The notes beneath the pieces were generated by a model. The model had not been told where the DNA came from, did no database searches, and was given only the letters and a program-made list of their open reading frames with translations. A stretch of DNA of 64,000 nucleotides from Bacteroides intestinalis DSM 17393 (GTDB lineage Bacteria > Bacteroidota > Bacteroidia > Bacteroidales > Bacteroidaceae). Every line of letters starts with the position of its first letter. Within the stretch, counting starts at the first letter, position 1. The stretch is taken from NCBI RefSeq assembly GCF_000172175.1, contig NZ_ABJL02000008.1:124001-188000 (forward strand), in the 5' to 3' direction. This document shows positions 1 to 8,246 of this stretch, piece after piece. The translations under genes and the position numbers were made by a program.

Positions 1-660
1 GGGGGTTCCGTTCCGCTCTCCCCGGACTTCCTCTATACCTATATTATATAGGGACAGCAATGCCCGGAACTCGCCGAGGGTCTGGAAGCGGTATGTCGCC
101 ACGGCCGGTTTTATTACCGCTGCCACCTGGCGTTTCAGGTCGCCCCGCGTGTAATCGGCGGGGACGATCCCTTGCCCTTTCTCCCGCTTTCTCCCTTTGG
201 CGGGATGCAGTCCGTACTCCCGTTCCAGTTCCTCGGTAACGGCCACGCTGCGTTCGTTGCGCCTGCTGTCGTTTATCTTGCGCCCGTCCTGGGCCACCTG
301 CACCGACACGATATGGATATGCTCCCGTCCGATGTCGGTATGCTTGAATACGATATAAGGTTGTCCTCCCCAACCCATGCGCTCCATGTAGGCCCCGGCT
401 ATCTCCGCGAGCTGCCCGTCGTCGAGGCGGTCTTCGGGAGCCGGGTTGAGCGATACGTGCACGACGGGTTTTTCCGTCCGGTAGTGCGAGGGCATCCAGC
501 GCAGGAGGTCTTCTGCCGTCGCGGCCACGTTGAAGCGCCCATCCGTCGGCTCCCTCACGATGTGGGTCAGCAGTACCTTCCCGTCGCCCCGATCGACTTT
601 CTCCTGGTTGTACGCCAGCGCGCCGTACACGTCTTTTCCGGTGGTGATATTGGCTACCAT
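1..660 (-). CDS. mobB: MobB-type relaxase, N-terminal part (cut by window edge)
   Basis: This reading frame starts at 660 and stays open to base 1, so only the first 220 residues are visible. Relaxases of this family nick oriT and stay covalently bound to the transferred strand. The sequence shows the metal-binding HIH motif at residues 114-116, in the context DIGREHIHIVSV, typical of relaxases from Bacteroidetes conjugative and mobilizable elements. The start codon overlaps the last 7 bases of mobA upstream, suggesting translational coupling. The C-terminal part and any coupling-protein gene lie outside the window. The family call is firm; the symbol follows common Bacteroides usage. Confidence 0.9.
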   Translation of the reverse strand, partial: MVANITTGKDVYGALAYNQEKVDRGDGKVLLTHIVREPTDGRFNVAATAEDLLRWMPSHYRTEKPVVHVSLNPAPEDRLDDGQLAEIAGAYMERMGWGGQPYIVFKHTDIGREHIHIVSVQVAQDGRKINDSRRNERSVAVTEELEREYGLHPAKGRKREKGQGIVPADYTRGDLKRQVAAVIKPAVATYRFQTLGEFRALLSLYNIGIEEVRGERNGTP

Positions 661-1076
661 CGCTGTTTGAACTCTTCGGAGAGCGACACGACCTGCTGCC
701 CGACGGCCGCCAGTTCACGTGTCGCTCTCTCCAGTTTATAGAGCAGCGCGAGTGTTTTCTTCTCGGAAAAATGCGCGTGCAGCTCCTTCACCACCTGGTT
801 ATAATTCGTTCCTATGGCACGGAATTGGGCGTGGAAAGCGGTCAGCTTCGCCACGTATTCGAGCGTTCCCCGGTCGGTCTTTACCACCCGGAACGCCTCG
901 TTGAACACTCTCGCTTTGATAAAAGCGGCTTTGGACAATAGCCCGGACTGCTCGTAAAGGTCGAGGAAACGGGCATGTTCCACGGCTGAAAAGTTTACCG
1001 AAAAGCGGTAAACGGCCGGGTCGTTTTTCGCGGGTCGTCCCCCTTTGCCCCCTCGGGGTTTTCTGTTCTTTTCCAT
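654..1076 (-). CDS. mobA: MobA-type mobilisation accessory protein
   Basis: A 140-residue basic protein that starts with a Lys/Arg/Gly-rich tail (RKPRGGKGGRPAKND). A ribbon-helix-helix-like section (VYRFSVNFS) and a helical C-terminal half follow. Small proteins of this kind, directly upstream of a relaxase gene, bind oriT and help load the relaxase in Bacteroidetes elements. It overlaps the relaxase gene by 7 bases. Its 5' end faces the non-coding stretch with a large inverted repeat, as expected for a mob operon reading away from oriT. The oriT-binding role is inferred from family and position. Confidence 0.85.
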   Translation of the reverse strand: MEKNRKPRGGKGGRPAKNDPAVYRFSVNFSAVEHARFLDLYEQSGLLSKAAFIKARVFNEAFRVVKTDRGTLEYVAKLTAFHAQFRAIGTNYNQVVKELHAHFSEKKTLALLYKLERATRELAAVGQQVVSLSEEFKQRW

Positions 1077-1194
1077 CGCATCGAAATTTTAAGGAGAGGC
1101 CAGGGCCTCCCGGTTCCTGAAAATTCCGATCCCTTCGCGGCTTGCCGCCCTTCTGAAAAGCACCGACTCCGGAGGTGCTTTCTCCCCCTTGCGG

Positions 1195-1248
1195 GCAAGC
1201 TGTTTTCTGCTGCAAAACGAGAATCGTGCAGCAGAAAACACAGCTTGC
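1195..1248. repeat. Long inverted repeat, candidate oriT hairpin
   Basis: The arm at 1195-1214 (GCAAGCTGTTTTCTGCTGCA) is complementary to 1227-1248 except for two extra bases (CA) in the right arm. The loop is 12 bases. The hairpin lies about 120 bases in front of mobA, where relaxosome-binding dyads usually lie. The role in transfer is inferred. Confidence 0.6.
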
Positions 1249-1518
1249 TATTTGCCCTTTGCAAATACTTTCTGCCCGCTCGCGGACAGAACATTGAAAG
1301 AGCCGCCGTAAAACGGGGCAAGGACGGCTTCATTAGCGTCGGGATCGTTCACGAGGCAAAGATACCGACCTATTCAATCACTTGTGCCATAAGCGATTAC
1401 GCCACTTGCGTCCACTTTGACGCCACACGCGGCCATAGCGGAAAAAGAGCATACAACCCGTGTTTTTAAGGGTTTACTTTGCACGTGAGAACGGATACGG
1501 GCAATGACACATCCCCCT

Positions 1519-1536
1519 GTCCGCACACGTGCGGAC
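1519..1536. repeat. Perfect 8-bp inverted repeat
   Basis: GTCCGCAC and GTGCGGAC are separated by AC. This is a compact operator-like dyad about 240 bases upstream of traA. It could bind a regulator of the tra operon or belong to oriT; neither is shown. Confidence 0.5.
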
Positions 1537-1778
1537 GGATGCAGAAAACACCGTGTGCAGAGGAAAAAGCGGGTCTTTGTCCGGATAAGCAAATGCGGTT
1601 GCGCATGAGTATAAAATCGGACACGCGCCCATGCACCGGCATACCGGCGTAACAGCCTGCCAGCGCACCAGCATATATGCGTGCCGGCATACCTGCATAA
1701 AATCTCATGCCGTCACTTGCCCGGATACGTGAAGAGATGAACGATTACCCGATTGTATAACTAAAAACGCATGGAACA

Positions 1779-2531
1779 ATGAAAGAGAAAACGAAATTCG
1801 TGGCCTTCTCCACCCAGAAAGGCGGAGCGGGCAAAACCACCCTCACGGTGCTGGCAGCCTCTTACCTGCACTATGTAAAGGGTTTCAATGTCGCGGTCAT
1901 CGACTGCGATTATCCCCAACACTCCATCGTGGAGATGCGGGAACGTGACCTGAAGCTTGCCCTCGAAGACGAACATTACAAGAGGTTAGCTTACGAACAA
2001 TTCACCCGGCTTCAAAAGAAAGCCTATCCTGTCGTGGAAAGCAACACGAAAGAGGCGTTGGCCGATGCCGACTACCTCCTGCCGCAAGGTGATTTCGATT
2101 ATGTGTTCTTCGACCTTCCCGGTACGATCAATAACGAGGATCTGATTCATTCCCTGGCCGGAATGGATTATCTCGTCGCCCCGATCAGTGCCGACCGGGT
2201 TGTCATGGAAAGCACCCTGAATTACGCGGTTGTGGTAAAGGAGCATATCATGGGCCGCGAGAAGTCCCGGATGAAAGGGCTGTATATGCTATGGAACATG
2301 GTGGACGGGCGTGAAAAGACAGAGTTATATCAGGTTTACGAGGCGGTAATGAAAGAGTTGGATCTTCCTGTTCTGAAGACCTTCCTGCCTGACACCAAGC
2401 GTTTTCGTCGTGAGCAGAACGCCAGCCGTCGCTCTGTCTTCCGCTCCACGCTCTTCCCGGCAGACCGTTCTTTGATCCGGGGCAGCAACCTGGATAAACT
2501 CGTGGATGAATTGATCGAACTGTTAAAGTAG
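1779..2531 (+). CDS. traA: TraA, ParA-family ATPase
   Basis: A 250-residue ParA/MinD-type P-loop ATPase with a deviant Walker A motif at residues 14-21 (KGGAGKTT) and a Walker B-like stretch (DYVFFDLPG). It is the first gene of the transfer operon, as in CTnDOT-like elements, where a ParA-like TraA precedes the DUF3408 gene traB. By analogy it may position the element or the transfer apparatus; the exact job is not known from sequence. It ends 6 bases before traB. Confidence 0.9.
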   Translation: MKEKTKFVAFSTQKGGAGKTTLTVLAASYLHYVKGFNVAVIDCDYPQHSIVEMRERDLKLALEDEHYKRLAYEQFTRLQKKAYPVVESNTKEALADADYLLPQGDFDYVFFDLPGTINNEDLIHSLAGMDYLVAPISADRVVMESTLNYAVVVKEHIMGREKSRMKGLYMLWNMVDGREKTELYQVYEAVMKELDLPVLKTFLPDTKRFRREQNASRRSVFRSTLFPADRSLIRGSNLDKLVDELIELLK

Positions 2532-2537
2532 GATCTC

Positions 2538-2960
2538 ATGAGCGGAAAAGAACATGACGACGGTTTGGACGCTTCCTTCATCATCAGCCAGGCCAAAAGC
2601 CGAAACCGGCCATTACATCCTTACACGCCGGAAAAAGAGGAGGAGGCATCGGCTCTATCGGAACCGTCCGGCGAGGCCGCCGCCTCGCCGGCTACGAAAG
2701 AGGAGGGACGCCGCCGAAGAGGGAAAGGCCAGGATTACGAGCGTCTTTTTATCCGGAACGCCCCCTCCAATACCCGAAGTGGCAAAACGGTGTATATCCG
2801 CAAGGAGTTTCACGAGCGTATAACCCGGATAGTGCAGGTTATCGGTAAGAACGAACTCTCGCTGTATAGCTACCTGGACAATGTGCTGGAGCAGCATTTC
2901 GCGACCTATCAGGAGGAAATTTCGGAACTCTACAAGAAACGGAACTCCGATATTTTTTAG
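2538..2960 (+). CDS. traB: TraB-like DUF3408 protein
   Basis: A 140-residue protein with a charged, low-complexity N-terminal half. The DUF3408 domain follows in the C-terminal half (from about YERLFIRN to HFATYQEE) and looks like a small DNA-binding or oligomerisation fold. It lies 6 bases after the ParA-like gene, which suggests a partition-like pair of ATPase and partner. The order ParA-DUF3408-DUF3408 is conserved in Bacteroidetes conjugative transposons. Biochemical function is unknown. Confidence 0.85.
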   Translation: MSGKEHDDGLDASFIISQAKSRNRPLHPYTPEKEEEASALSEPSGEAAASPATKEEGRRRRGKGQDYERLFIRNAPSNTRSGKTVYIRKEFHERITRIVQVIGKNELSLYSYLDNVLEQHFATYQEEISELYKKRNSDIF

Positions 2961-3001
2961 TTATGAACCCAATATTTACAACCTATTAAAAACAATCCAT
3001 C

Positions 3002-3421
3002 ATGTCAGACAAAGCAATTATTTTATCTGTTATCCTGGCGGCCGTCCTTTGCGTCGCCGTGCCCTTCATCTTCCGCGTGTGCCGCTACCGGCGCAGGATG
3101 AAAACCCTTATCGTCCCCGACGGCCCTTCGGGGGAGGTCGCCGTGGGGACTGTCCCCACCCCCGAGGCCGAGTACCTGGCCCGTTACATCTGCCTGCTGC
3201 GGCTGCCTTTCGCCGGTAACAAGCACGTGAAGATACGTCCGTCGTATCACGAGCGTATCCGCGAGATCACCCGTGTCATCGGTCGTGGCGACGTGACGAT
3301 CACGGCCTACGTAGACAAGGTTCTCAAGGCGCACCTGGACGATAACCGGGAAACCATCGAGCGGCTTTTCGAGGAGCGTGAGGCCGTGGCCTCCCGGCAA
3401 CCCAAAGCGGAGGAGCGATGA
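3002..3421 (+). CDS. traC: TraC-like DUF3408 protein with membrane anchor
   Basis: A 139-residue protein starting with a transmembrane segment (residues about 5-25, AIILSVILAAVLCVAVPFIF) and ending in a second copy of the DUF3408 domain (KHVKIRPSYHERIREI to KVLKAHLDD). The C-terminal domain is clearly paralogous to that of traB: compare YHERIREITRVIG with FHERITRIVQVIG. It overlaps traD by 4 bases (ATGA), indicating coupling. Function beyond membership of the tra operon is unknown. Confidence 0.85.
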   Translation: MSDKAIILSVILAAVLCVAVPFIFRVCRYRRRMKTLIVPDGPSGEVAVGTVPTPEAEYLARYICLLRLPFAGNKHVKIRPSYHERIREITRVIGRGDVTITAYVDKVLKAHLDDNRETIERLFEEREAVASRQPKAEER

Positions 3422-4158
3422 ACGGGGCGTTGTGGCTGCTGCCCCTCTTTGCCGTGGGGTATGCCTTGTGGGCGTTTTTCCGCCTGTGGCGGATGGAACG
3501 CAACGAACCGGCAGACGGGATCGTTGCCGAAGACACTCCCTGCCGGCAGGAGATCATCGGCAGGAGCCGCTTTGTCCTCGACCCGCGCCACTCCCGGCCA
3601 CAAGCTGCCGTAGAATCTGAAACTGAAAAAGTTACGGAAAAAGCCGATATATTTGTGCCCACGAATGTACCCGAACACCCCCGGCAGATTCCGCCGGAAG
3701 ACCTGGATGAAGTGTTCGGTGTCGCTCCCGAGGGGGAGCCTAACGAACCTCTGGAAATCGACTTTCCGCTGTACGATGAATCTTTCCCGGATGCGGACGC
3801 GGAGGAGCCGGATTATGACGAGGATGAAGACGACACCGAAGAGCTGCCCCTTTTGGGCCGCTCGCTTGCCCAGGGGGTTAGTTTTGAACAGATGGGCGAA
3901 GCCTACCGCCACGTGGTACATGATCCACCTTCAACAGACGAGCAAAGGGAGGAAACGGGACGTGTCCTCCTGGGCCTGAAACAGACCGACATGTTCGAGG
4001 TCATCGTTTCGGGCTGCCCCGACGGGAACGACAGGGTAAAATCCCTGATCGACACCTACCTCTCGGCCTTTCACCGGCGTATGTCCGAGAGGTCTGCGGA
4101 AAGCCCATCTCCGCAGGGTTCGGTTCCCACGGGTTTCGACGTCCGTGAGTTTGTTTAA
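3418..4158 (+). CDS. traD: TraD-like conjugal transfer protein
   Basis: A 246-residue protein with one N-terminal transmembrane segment (LWLLPLFAVGYALWAFF). An acidic, Pro-rich middle follows (a run of Asp/Glu near residues 120-140), then a conserved C-terminal block (GVSFEQMGEAYRHVV to LIDTYL). The gene position between the second DUF3408 gene and traE matches traD of CTnDOT-type elements. It is not the VirD4-like TraD of F plasmids. Its role in the transfer channel is unknown. Confidence 0.8.
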   Translation: MNGALWLLPLFAVGYALWAFFRLWRMERNEPADGIVAEDTPCRQEIIGRSRFVLDPRHSRPQAAVESETEKVTEKADIFVPTNVPEHPRQIPPEDLDEVFGVAPEGEPNEPLEIDFPLYDESFPDADAEEPDYDEDEDDTEELPLLGRSLAQGVSFEQMGEAYRHVVHDPPSTDEQREETGRVLLGLKQTDMFEVIVSGCPDGNDRVKSLIDTYLSAFHRRMSERSAESPSPQGSVPTGFDVREFV

Positions 4159-4219
4159 CCCCATAATGACATCACGATGAAAGAAAAAGACTACGGGTAG
4201 CGCGTGAGGCTATCCTCGA

Positions 4220-4235
4220 ACCACTGAAAAAATCC
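4220..4235 (+). repeat. Leader motif shared by traE and traN (copy 1)
   Basis: The 16-base string ACCACTGAAAAAATCC lies 69 bases before the traE start. An identical copy lies 32 bases before the traN start at 14128-14143. Both spacers then end in TTATCGAGT next to the ATG. These are the two longest spacers inside the tra operon. Confidence 0.5.
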
Positions 4236-4303
4236 GAATCAAGAAGTTTAACCCGGTGCGGGGCCTATCCATCCCCGCGCCACAATTCAAACATTATCGA
4301 GTT

Positions 4304-4606
4304 ATGAGAAAGAACAAGATTCTTCTTCCGGCGGCATTTCTCTTTGCCGCCATCTCCTCCGCTTTCGCGCAGGGCAACGGCATCGCCGGCATTACGGAGG
4401 CTACCAACATGGTAACCAGCTACTTCGACCCCGGCACGAAACTCGTGTACGCTGTGGGGGCTGTGGTCGGCCTTATCGGGGGCATCAAGGTCTATAACAA
4501 GTTTTCGAGCGGCGACCCCGACACGTCGAAGACCGCCGCGAGCTGGTTCGGCGCGTGTATTTTCCTGATTGTCGCCGCGACGATCCTACGCTCTTTCTTC
4601 TTGTAG
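4304..4606 (+). CDS. traE: TraE, DUF4134 membrane protein (pilin-like)
   Basis: A 100-residue protein with a cleavable signal peptide (MRKNKILLPAAFLFAAISSAFA) and two further hydrophobic segments (VYAVGAVVGLIGGIKVY and ACIFLIVAATILRSFF). This is the layout of VirB2-like subunits. DUF4134 TraE is conserved in Bacteroidetes transfer operons just before traF. The ATG at 4304 is preferred over an upstream in-frame start at 4256 because it begins the signal peptide directly. The pilin-like role is inferred from layout and order. Confidence 0.9.
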   Translation: MRKNKILLPAAFLFAAISSAFAQGNGIAGITEATNMVTSYFDPGTKLVYAVGAVVGLIGGIKVYNKFSSGDPDTSKTAASWFGACIFLIVAATILRSFFL

Positions 4607-4617
4607 TCCAACCTGTC

Positions 4618-4953
4618 ATGCAAATAATTATGGAATATGGAATCAACAAGGGAATCGGCAAGAGCGTGGAGTTCCGGGGTCTGAAGGCGCAGTACCTCTT
4701 CATCTTCGCGGGCGGCCTGCTGGCCGTCTTCGTGGTGTTCGTCATCCTCTACATGGCAGGGGTCGATCAGTGGATATGTATCGCTTTCGGCGTTGCGGCG
4801 GCTTCGGTGCTGGTCTGGCTTACCTTCCGCCTGAACGCCCGTTACGGGGAACACGGGCTGATGAAGCTGCTCGCCGCGCGCCGGCATCCCCGCTACCTGC
4901 TCAACCGCAAGTCCCTGCGCCGGTTGCTGAAAAGAAAGGGGGGCCGCGTATGA
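4618..4953 (+). CDS. traF: TraF, DUF4133 membrane protein (VirB3-like)
   Basis: A small protein of about 111 residues with two adjacent transmembrane segments (LFIFAGGLLAVFVVFVILYM and WICIAFGVAAASVLVWLTF) and a basic C-terminus. The conserved start (YGINKGIGKSVEFRGLKAQY) is typical of DUF4133 TraF. It sits directly before the VirB4-like traG, as VirB3 does in other type IV systems, and overlaps traG by 4 bases. The start could also be the ATG at 4630 (MEYGINKG). Confidence 0.88.
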   Translation: MQIIMEYGINKGIGKSVEFRGLKAQYLFIFAGGLLAVFVVFVILYMAGVDQWICIAFGVAAASVLVWLTFRLNARYGEHGLMKLLAARRHPRYLLNRKSLRRLLKRKGGRV

Positions 4954-5867
4954 GAAACCTCTTGAAAGCCACCACGCTGGAAAGCAAGTTCCCGCTCCTG
5001 GCCGTGGAAGGCGGTTGTATCATCAGCAAGGATGCGGACATAACGGTCGTCTATCGGGTCGAACTCCCGGAGCTATTCACCGTCACGTCCGCCGAGTACG
5101 AGGCGATCCACGCCGCCTGGTGCAAGGCCCTGAAGGTCTTGCCCGAATACAGCGTGGTACACAAGCAGGACTGGTTCATCCGCGAGCGTTACCGCCCGGC
5201 CACGGGCGAGGGGGACATGAGTTTCCTCTCCCGCAGTTACGAGCGGCATTTCAACGAGCGTCCGTTCCTGACCCACGCCTGCTTCCTCTACCTGACAAAA
5301 ACGACGAGGGAGCGTATGCACATGCGTTCAGACTTCTCGACCCTCTGCCGGGGCAACATCATTCCCAAAGAGGTAAACCGGGAATCGGCGACAAAATTCC
5401 TGGAGGCGGCGGAACAGTTCGAGCGTATTCTGAACGATTCGGGTTTCCTGACCCTTGTCCGCCTCACGGGGGACGAGATCACGGGTACGGCGGATTGTCC
5501 GGGCCTGCTGGAACGGTACTTTTCCCTCTCGCTCTCGGAGACGACTTCTCTTCAGGACATCGAGCTGGGGGCCGAGGTTCTGCGCGTGGGCAACAAACGG
5601 GTGTGCCTGCACACGCTCTCGGACACGGAAGACCTGCCGGGGCGCGTGGGTACGGACACCCGTTACGAGCGTCTTTCCACCGACCGTTCGGACTGCTTGC
5701 TCTCGTTCGCGGCCCCCGTGGGGCTTCTGCTTTCCTGCGACCACCTTTACAACCAGTACGTGTTCCTGGAAGACAGCGACGAAAACCTGCGTATGTTCGA
5801 GAAACGTGCGCGTAACATGCAGTCCCTTTCCCGCTACTCCCGCGGGAACCAGATAAACAAGGAGTGG
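4950..5867 (+). CDS. traG: TraG conjugation ATPase, exon 1 (residues 1-306)
   Basis: This is the N-terminal 306 codons of a VirB4-like ATPase that powers the mating-pore secretion system. The reading frame breaks off exactly where a group II intron begins (GTGCG at 5868). Unspliced message would read six more codons and stop at 5886-5888. Exon 1 ends in codons for NKEW, and exon 2 resumes with IDQYLNEA, giving an uninterrupted family sequence. The length up to the junction is a whole number of codons. It is not a degraded pseudogene: the second part is intact after the intron. Confidence 0.9.
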
Positions 5868-6471
5868 GTGCGATACGTCGCTGTGTAAGTAATTGTTAAA
5901 CTTAGATTTAACCCGTTGTTTCGTCAACGGTAGCCTATGGACAGATGCACCAATAGTAATATACTGTATCAAAGCTGTCCAGACAAGGTAGCCCTTCCGA
6001 AAGGAGCAGTCAGAACCGTGAGGGAAAGACAATGGCTGTTAGTATCATACAGTCAGGGAGCTTGGCTTGGGTGGTATGGTTAGCGTAAGCGAACTGTCGT
6101 CTAAACGTCGTAAGGTTGAAGAAGCCAAAGATACTGATAGGCTTCAGCCCAAAAGGGAAGCAGTCGGTTATTCCTCTCCATTCTGGGAATACACGAACAG
6201 AGTACTGCCGGTGTAATAGACAGAACCTAACCCACTTATAAGTTACTTGCACGGAACGTAGTAAGCCCGTATTTCTCCTGCCAATGACAGGTAAGCAGAC
6301 CGTAAGGAATGCCGAATGGAGTGCGGGTATAGGATTGCAGAAAAAGCGAATGCCACCCTGTAATGGGGTGAATAGGGATTGAAACATCATCCCGCTGCGA
6401 AAGCAGGCTGACTTCTGCGGTAGGTGATTCTTTACAAGAAACTTTTAGAACTTTTAAAAGGAGAAAAGCAA

Positions 6472-8133
6472 ATGAACGAAATTAAAAAATCGTGTGCATC
6501 GACTGACCAAACGCAGAGCAAATGGGACAGTATAAATTGGCTCAAATGCGAAGCTGCGGTTCAAAAGCTACAAGCGCGTATTGTAAAGGCTCAAAAAGAG
6601 GGTCGCCACAACAAGGTCAAAGCCTTGCAGTGGACACTGACCCACTCGTTTTACGCTAAAGCATTAGCGGTAAGACGTGTAACTTCCAATAATGGGAGTA
6701 AAACGGCTGGCGTCGATATGGTAACATGGAAAACGCCAGATGCTAAAGTGTGTGCAATAACCGAACTGAAAAGGAGAGGTTATACACCCCAACCTCTGAG
6801 ACGAGTACATATCAGAAAGAGTAACGGGAAATTAAGACCATTGGGTATACCAACTATGAAAGACCGGGCTATGCAGGCATTGTATCTGATGGCACTGGCT
6901 CCCGTAGCTGAAACAACGGCTGATGCCAATTCTTATGGTTTCAGAAAAGAAAGGAGCACGGCAGATGCCGTTCAACAATGCTTCAATGACCTGGCAAGGA
7001 CGACATCCCCACAATGGATCTTAGAAGGTGATATCAAAGGTTGTTTCGACCATATCAGTCATGAATGGTTGCTTGACAATATCCCTATGGATAAAGTTTT
7101 GCTCCGTAAATGGTTGAAAAGTGGATTTATTTTCAACAAGCAACTTTTTCCGACAGAGGAGGGAACTCCTCAAGGCGGCATCATCTCCCCAACTCTTGCA
7201 AATATGACTTTGGACGGACTGGAAAAACTGCTTGCCGATAGCTTTCCGATAAACCGCTCGAAGAAAAATTACTATACTCCTATGATAAATCTTGTTCGCT
7301 ACGCGGATGATTTTATTATCACAGGAGAGAGTAAGGAGTTGTTGGAGAACCATGTTAAACCATTAGTCATTGAGTTTCTTCAAGCAAGAGGGCTTACCTT
7401 ATCAGAAGAAAAGACTAAGATAACTCATATAGAAGAAGGGTTTGATTTTCTTGGGTTCAATATCAGAAAATATAAAGGCAAGTTTATCACAAAACCATCC
7501 AAGAAGAGTCGAAAGAGATTTTTAGATAAGGTTCGTGAAATAGTGGACAAGAACAAGTCTTCTAAGCAACAATCTTTGATACGATTGCTAAACCCAGTCA
7601 TTAGAGGATGGGCGAACTACTACAAGGGGTGTTCTGCATCGGAAACTTTCCGTAAAACAGATGCACAAATTTTCAACAAACTATGGCGATGGTCTCGCAG
7701 AAGACATCCCAAAAAAGGTAAACGATGGATTGCCAACAAGTATTATCACACTGTAAGAGGTAGAAGCTGGACTTTTGCCGTACCGCTTGAAAACAGGAAA
7801 GTGGATAAATACCACACTCTTGTGAGATTGTCGGATACGAAAATAAAGCGACATATCAAAATCCGCAGTGAGGCCAACCCATATAATGCCGATTGGAAAG
7901 ATTTCTTCGATCAATACAAGACCCGAAGAATGCTTGCACACTTAGACGGCAAGCAATATATCTATCGCCTGTGGAATCAGCAAATGCAATGTTGCCCTGT
8001 GTGTGGCAAGCACATCACGCGGGAAACTCCCTGGAAAATTACTGAAATGACAGGGAGCAGTAGAAAGGCGAAAGTCCTAATACATGATCATTGCAGCCGA
8101 ATTACTAACAGAAATAAATGGAAGTTACTATGA
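6472..8133 (+). CDS. ltrA: Group II intron reverse transcriptase/maturase
   Basis: This is the intron-encoded protein, 553 residues from the ATG at 6472, which follows an AAAAGGAG sequence; an upstream in-frame start at 6424 is less likely. It has the RT block (KLRPLGIPTMKDRAMQ, then EGDIKGCFD, GTPQGGIISP, and YADD at residues 277-280). A maturase (X) domain follows (GFDFLGFN, RGWANYYKG). The C-terminal tail has CPVCGKH and a later HDHC, resembling an HNH endonuclease zinc site. All RT motifs look intact. It should help the intron splice and retrohome. Confidence 0.95.
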   Translation: MNEIKKSCASTDQTQSKWDSINWLKCEAAVQKLQARIVKAQKEGRHNKVKALQWTLTHSFYAKALAVRRVTSNNGSKTAGVDMVTWKTPDAKVCAITELKRRGYTPQPLRRVHIRKSNGKLRPLGIPTMKDRAMQALYLMALAPVAETTADANSYGFRKERSTADAVQQCFNDLARTTSPQWILEGDIKGCFDHISHEWLLDNIPMDKVLLRKWLKSGFIFNKQLFPTEEGTPQGGIISPTLANMTLDGLEKLLADSFPINRSKKNYYTPMINLVRYADDFIITGESKELLENHVKPLVIEFLQARGLTLSEEKTKITHIEEGFDFLGFNIRKYKGKFITKPSKKSRKRFLDKVREIVDKNKSSKQQSLIRLLNPVIRGWANYYKGCSASETFRKTDAQIFNKLWRWSRRRHPKKGKRWIANKYYHTVRGRSWTFAVPLENRKVDKYHTLVRLSDTKIKRHIKIRSEANPYNADWKDFFDQYKTRRMLAHLDGKQYIYRLWNQQMQCCPVCGKHITRETPWKITEMTGSSRKAKVLIHDHCSRITNRNKWKLL

Positions 8134-8171
8134 GCCGGCTTTTAGTTACAAATAAAAGTTTTGAATTGCTT

Positions 8172-8205
8172 GAGCCGTATGAGGGGAAACTCTCACGTAC
8201 GGTTC
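8172..8205 (+). ncRNA. Group II intron domain V
   Basis: A 34-nt hairpin starting GAGCCGTATG and ending ACGTACGGTTC, with a GAAA-type loop (GGGGAAACTC). This is the catalytic heart of the ribozyme and the most diagnostic part of the intron. Confidence 0.92.
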
Positions 8206-8246
8206 TTAGAGGGGAAAGCTCCCGTAAGGGGGCTGACCTACTCGAC

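Larger units (their letters stand above)
1077..1778. other. Non-coding region between mob and tra operons; probable oriT
   Basis: About 700 bases separate the divergent mobA and traA genes. Apparent reading frames here have no recognisable protein content. The region holds a long inverted repeat (1195-1248), a perfect 8-bp inverted repeat (1519-1536) and a repeated CCGGCATACC motif (1636-1645 and 1684-1693). A location next to mobA and the relaxase, with strong dyad symmetry, is typical of an origin of transfer. The nick site cannot be placed from sequence alone. Confidence 0.5.
5868..8246 (+). mobile_element. Group II intron inserted in traG
   Basis: A 2379-base intron starts with GTGCG at 5868 and ends CTACTCGAC at 8246, matching the GUGYG...AY group II ends. 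Domain V is clear at 8172-8205: GAGCCGTATG pairs with the mirror arm ending GTACGGTTC. Domain VI follows at 8206-8246. Removing it joins GAGTGG to ATCGAC in frame and restores TraG. A possible EBS1 (CCACTT, 6232-6237) can pair with the 6-base IBS1 GAGTGG before the insertion. The 5' ribozyme part spans 5868-6471; the RT gene lies in domain IV. It is visibly more AT-rich than the surrounding tra genes, a sign of separate origin. Confidence 0.93.

Noticed and set aside
44..718. 224-aa frame on the minus strand overlapping the relaxase
   Set aside because: Arg/Gly/Pro-rich out-of-frame shadow of the relaxase gene, which has the HIH motif in the other frame.
1245..1708. Several 70-80-aa frames in the mob-tra spacer
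   Set aside because: No family features; they cross strong dyad repeats and have Cys/Arg-rich compositions typical of non-coding DNA.
4175..4250. Tiny frame MKEKDYG and a shifted REAILEPLKKS stretch before traE
   Set aside because: May be a decayed gene, but it is too short and frameshifted to support a call; recorded only in the leader-motif finding.
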